NCBI GenBank assembly: GCA_031216445.1 | Contig: CM062214.1 | Coordinates: 17,762,001 to 17,826,000, forward strand | Source of the DNA: Lateolabrax maculatus | Lineage: Eukaryota; Chordata; Actinopteri; Acropomatiformes; Lateolabracidae | Direction: 5' to 3' | DNA length: 64,000 nucleotides | In this document: in pieces, positions 62,973-64,000 of the stretch | Position numbering within the stretch: the first letter of the stretch is position 1 | Layout: each line of letters begins with the position of its first letter | Notes under the pieces: generated by a model | What the model was told of the DNA's origin: nothing | Database searches by the model: none | What the model saw: only the letters and a program-made list of their open reading frames with translations | Translations under genes and position numbers: made by a program

Positions 62973-63364
62973 TTAAAGGAATAGTTTGACATTTTGTGAA
63001 ATATGCTTGTTTGCTTTCTTGCAGAGAGTTAGAGAAATTGCTACCACTATTAAATCTGTACGATAAATTTGAAGCTAAAGCTTCAATAAAAAAGAACATT
63101 AGATTTACAGTTTTGTTTTTGTACGGATTAAACAAACAATATATAACATGTTAAGATTTAGAGGTGTTGGTAGGCAGATTCTGTTACCTTTAGACTCAGC
63201 CAGGCTAGCTGTTTCCCCCTGTTTCCAGTCTTTATGCTAAGCTAAGCTAACGCCTGTTGGCTGTAGCTTCACGTTTGCTGCACAGACGTGAAAGTGGCAT
63301 CAAGTTTCCCATCTAATAAAAGCAAATAAAAGTATCTTCCCACAATGTCAAACTATTCCTTTAA
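62973..63364. mobile_element. 392-bp MITE with TTAA ends
   Basis: Both termini are TTAAAGGAATAGTTTGACAT when read inwards. The 21-base inverted repeats (62973-62993 and 63344-63364) are identical, and each begins with TTAA, the target of piggyBac-type elements. The inside is non-coding, with a GCTAAGCTAAGCTAACG tract and a GGCTGTAGCTTCA block, as in a dispersed repeat common in percomorph fish. The perfect ends suggest a fairly recent insertion. It was probably mobilised in trans by a piggyBac-like transposase, though some other superfamilies also use TTAA. Confidence 0.85.
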
Positions 63365-63644
63365 ACCTTGTGTAAATGTGCTGTGAGATTTTCATTTAGG
63401 CTGTGCCAGAGCTTGAACCAAACCTCCAGCGGTGTTGGAGATGACTTTCTGTAGCTGTGAAAGTACTCTGCTGGGCACTGCGAGGCCTCGCTATGAGAGC
63501 GTATCTCTGAGAAGCGTGTAGTTGAGTGAGGAGGCTCAAATTCCAGCCCAGAGGTCAGGTTTCGCATTCCTGGGGCACACACCACCGCCTGTCTCCACAC
63601 TGACATACCTGCTGAGTGTATGAGTGCCAGCGAGGGGCCAAGAA

Positions 63645-63649
63645 TGTGT

Positions 63650-63684
<35 letters not shown>
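63645..63684. repeat. (TG)n microsatellite
   Basis: About 20 TG units with one TA interruption; a second TG run follows at 63724-63740. Confidence 0.95.
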
Positions 63685-63685
<1 letters not shown>

Positions 63686-63817
63686 ATTTGTGTGTGCATT
63701 TGTGTGCACATGCACGTTGCGGAGTGTGTGTGTGTGTGTGCTTTTCATGCAAACTATCATCATCAAACATACATACAGTAACTTATCAAAGCAAACAACA
63801 GGAGTGAGCTGTTCTTT

Positions 63818-63822
<5 letters not shown>

Positions 63823-63851
<29 letters not shown>
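63823..63851. repeat. (CT)n microsatellite
   Basis: About 14 CT units. Confidence 0.95.
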
Positions 63852-63853
<2 letters not shown>

Positions 63854-64000
63854 GTGCGATAAAGGGGGAAAAACACACACAGATGTAGAGAGGAGTTGGC
63901 TCACCAAATCAAACCATGCACTCATTACGCCACGCACGCCATTCACAATCAGCTCAGAGGGTGGATGGGAGTCCAAAAGAGCACAAAAAGCAGGGCTCCT

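Larger units (their letters stand above)
63365..64000. other. Downstream non-coding DNA with microsatellites
   Basis: Contains TG runs at 63645-63684 and 63724-63740 and a CT run at 63823-63851. The ORFs here are microsatellite translations. Confidence 0.7.

Noticed and set aside
62461..62976. 171-codon ORF on the + strand, overlapping a 138-codon ORF on the - strand
   Set aside because: It contains T-run-encoded phenylalanines, has no domain, and runs into a MITE. Both strands being open is typical of chance GC-rich sequence.
63536..63976. 146-codon - strand ORF with THTHTH and RERERE stretches
   Set aside because: It is the translation of TG and CT microsatellites.

Overview
The window looks like vertebrate nuclear DNA, most likely from a percomorph teleost. 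It is AT-rich, has almost no long ORFs, and has split exons with canonical GT..AG junctions. It is full of CA/CT microsatellites and carries fish-type repeats: a tRNA-derived SINE, a TTAA-flanked MITE, hAT relics and a MITE with a CCTGGTATTAAC-type end. The species cannot be named from the sequence.

There is one protein-coding gene, smad6, the inhibitory Smad of the BMP pathway, on the + strand. Its four coding exons are 38081-38879, 41812-41868, 42603-42680 and 57529-58070. Joined, they give 1476 nt (491 codons plus stop) with phase-1 introns throughout. The product has an MH1-like N-terminal half, a PY motif (PPPPY), a CtBP-type PLDLS motif and an MH2 domain without the C-terminal SSXS phosphorylation motif. 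Intron 3 is about 14.8 kb. The 3'UTR is AT-rich, with a poly(A) signal at 58411.

Layout: 1 to about 37.2 kb is a gene-free upstream region with a minus-strand SINE (about 25.7 kb) and a three-level nest of transposons (30.8-33.2 kb). About 37.2-38.08 kb is the promoter and a long 5'UTR with several upstream ORFs. 38.08-58.43 kb is smad6, with a second hAT relic of the same family in intron 3. 58.4-64 kb is gene-free downstream DNA with microsatellites and a TTAA-type MITE.

The most interesting signals concern feedback control. The promoter has a perfect palindromic Smad-binding element, GTCTAGAC, five bases after GCCGCC. Intron 1 has GGCGCCAGACTGAC, which closely resembles the Smad1/5-Smad4 composite element of Id1 and the activating element of the fly I-Smad gene dad. 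Intron 1 also has a candidate 12-nt in-frame microexon that would insert four residues just before the PY-motif exon. I see no clearly new biological system. The observations worth testing are these regulatory sites, the microexon, the nested transposons and a GATA/ETS/E-box cluster late in intron 3.
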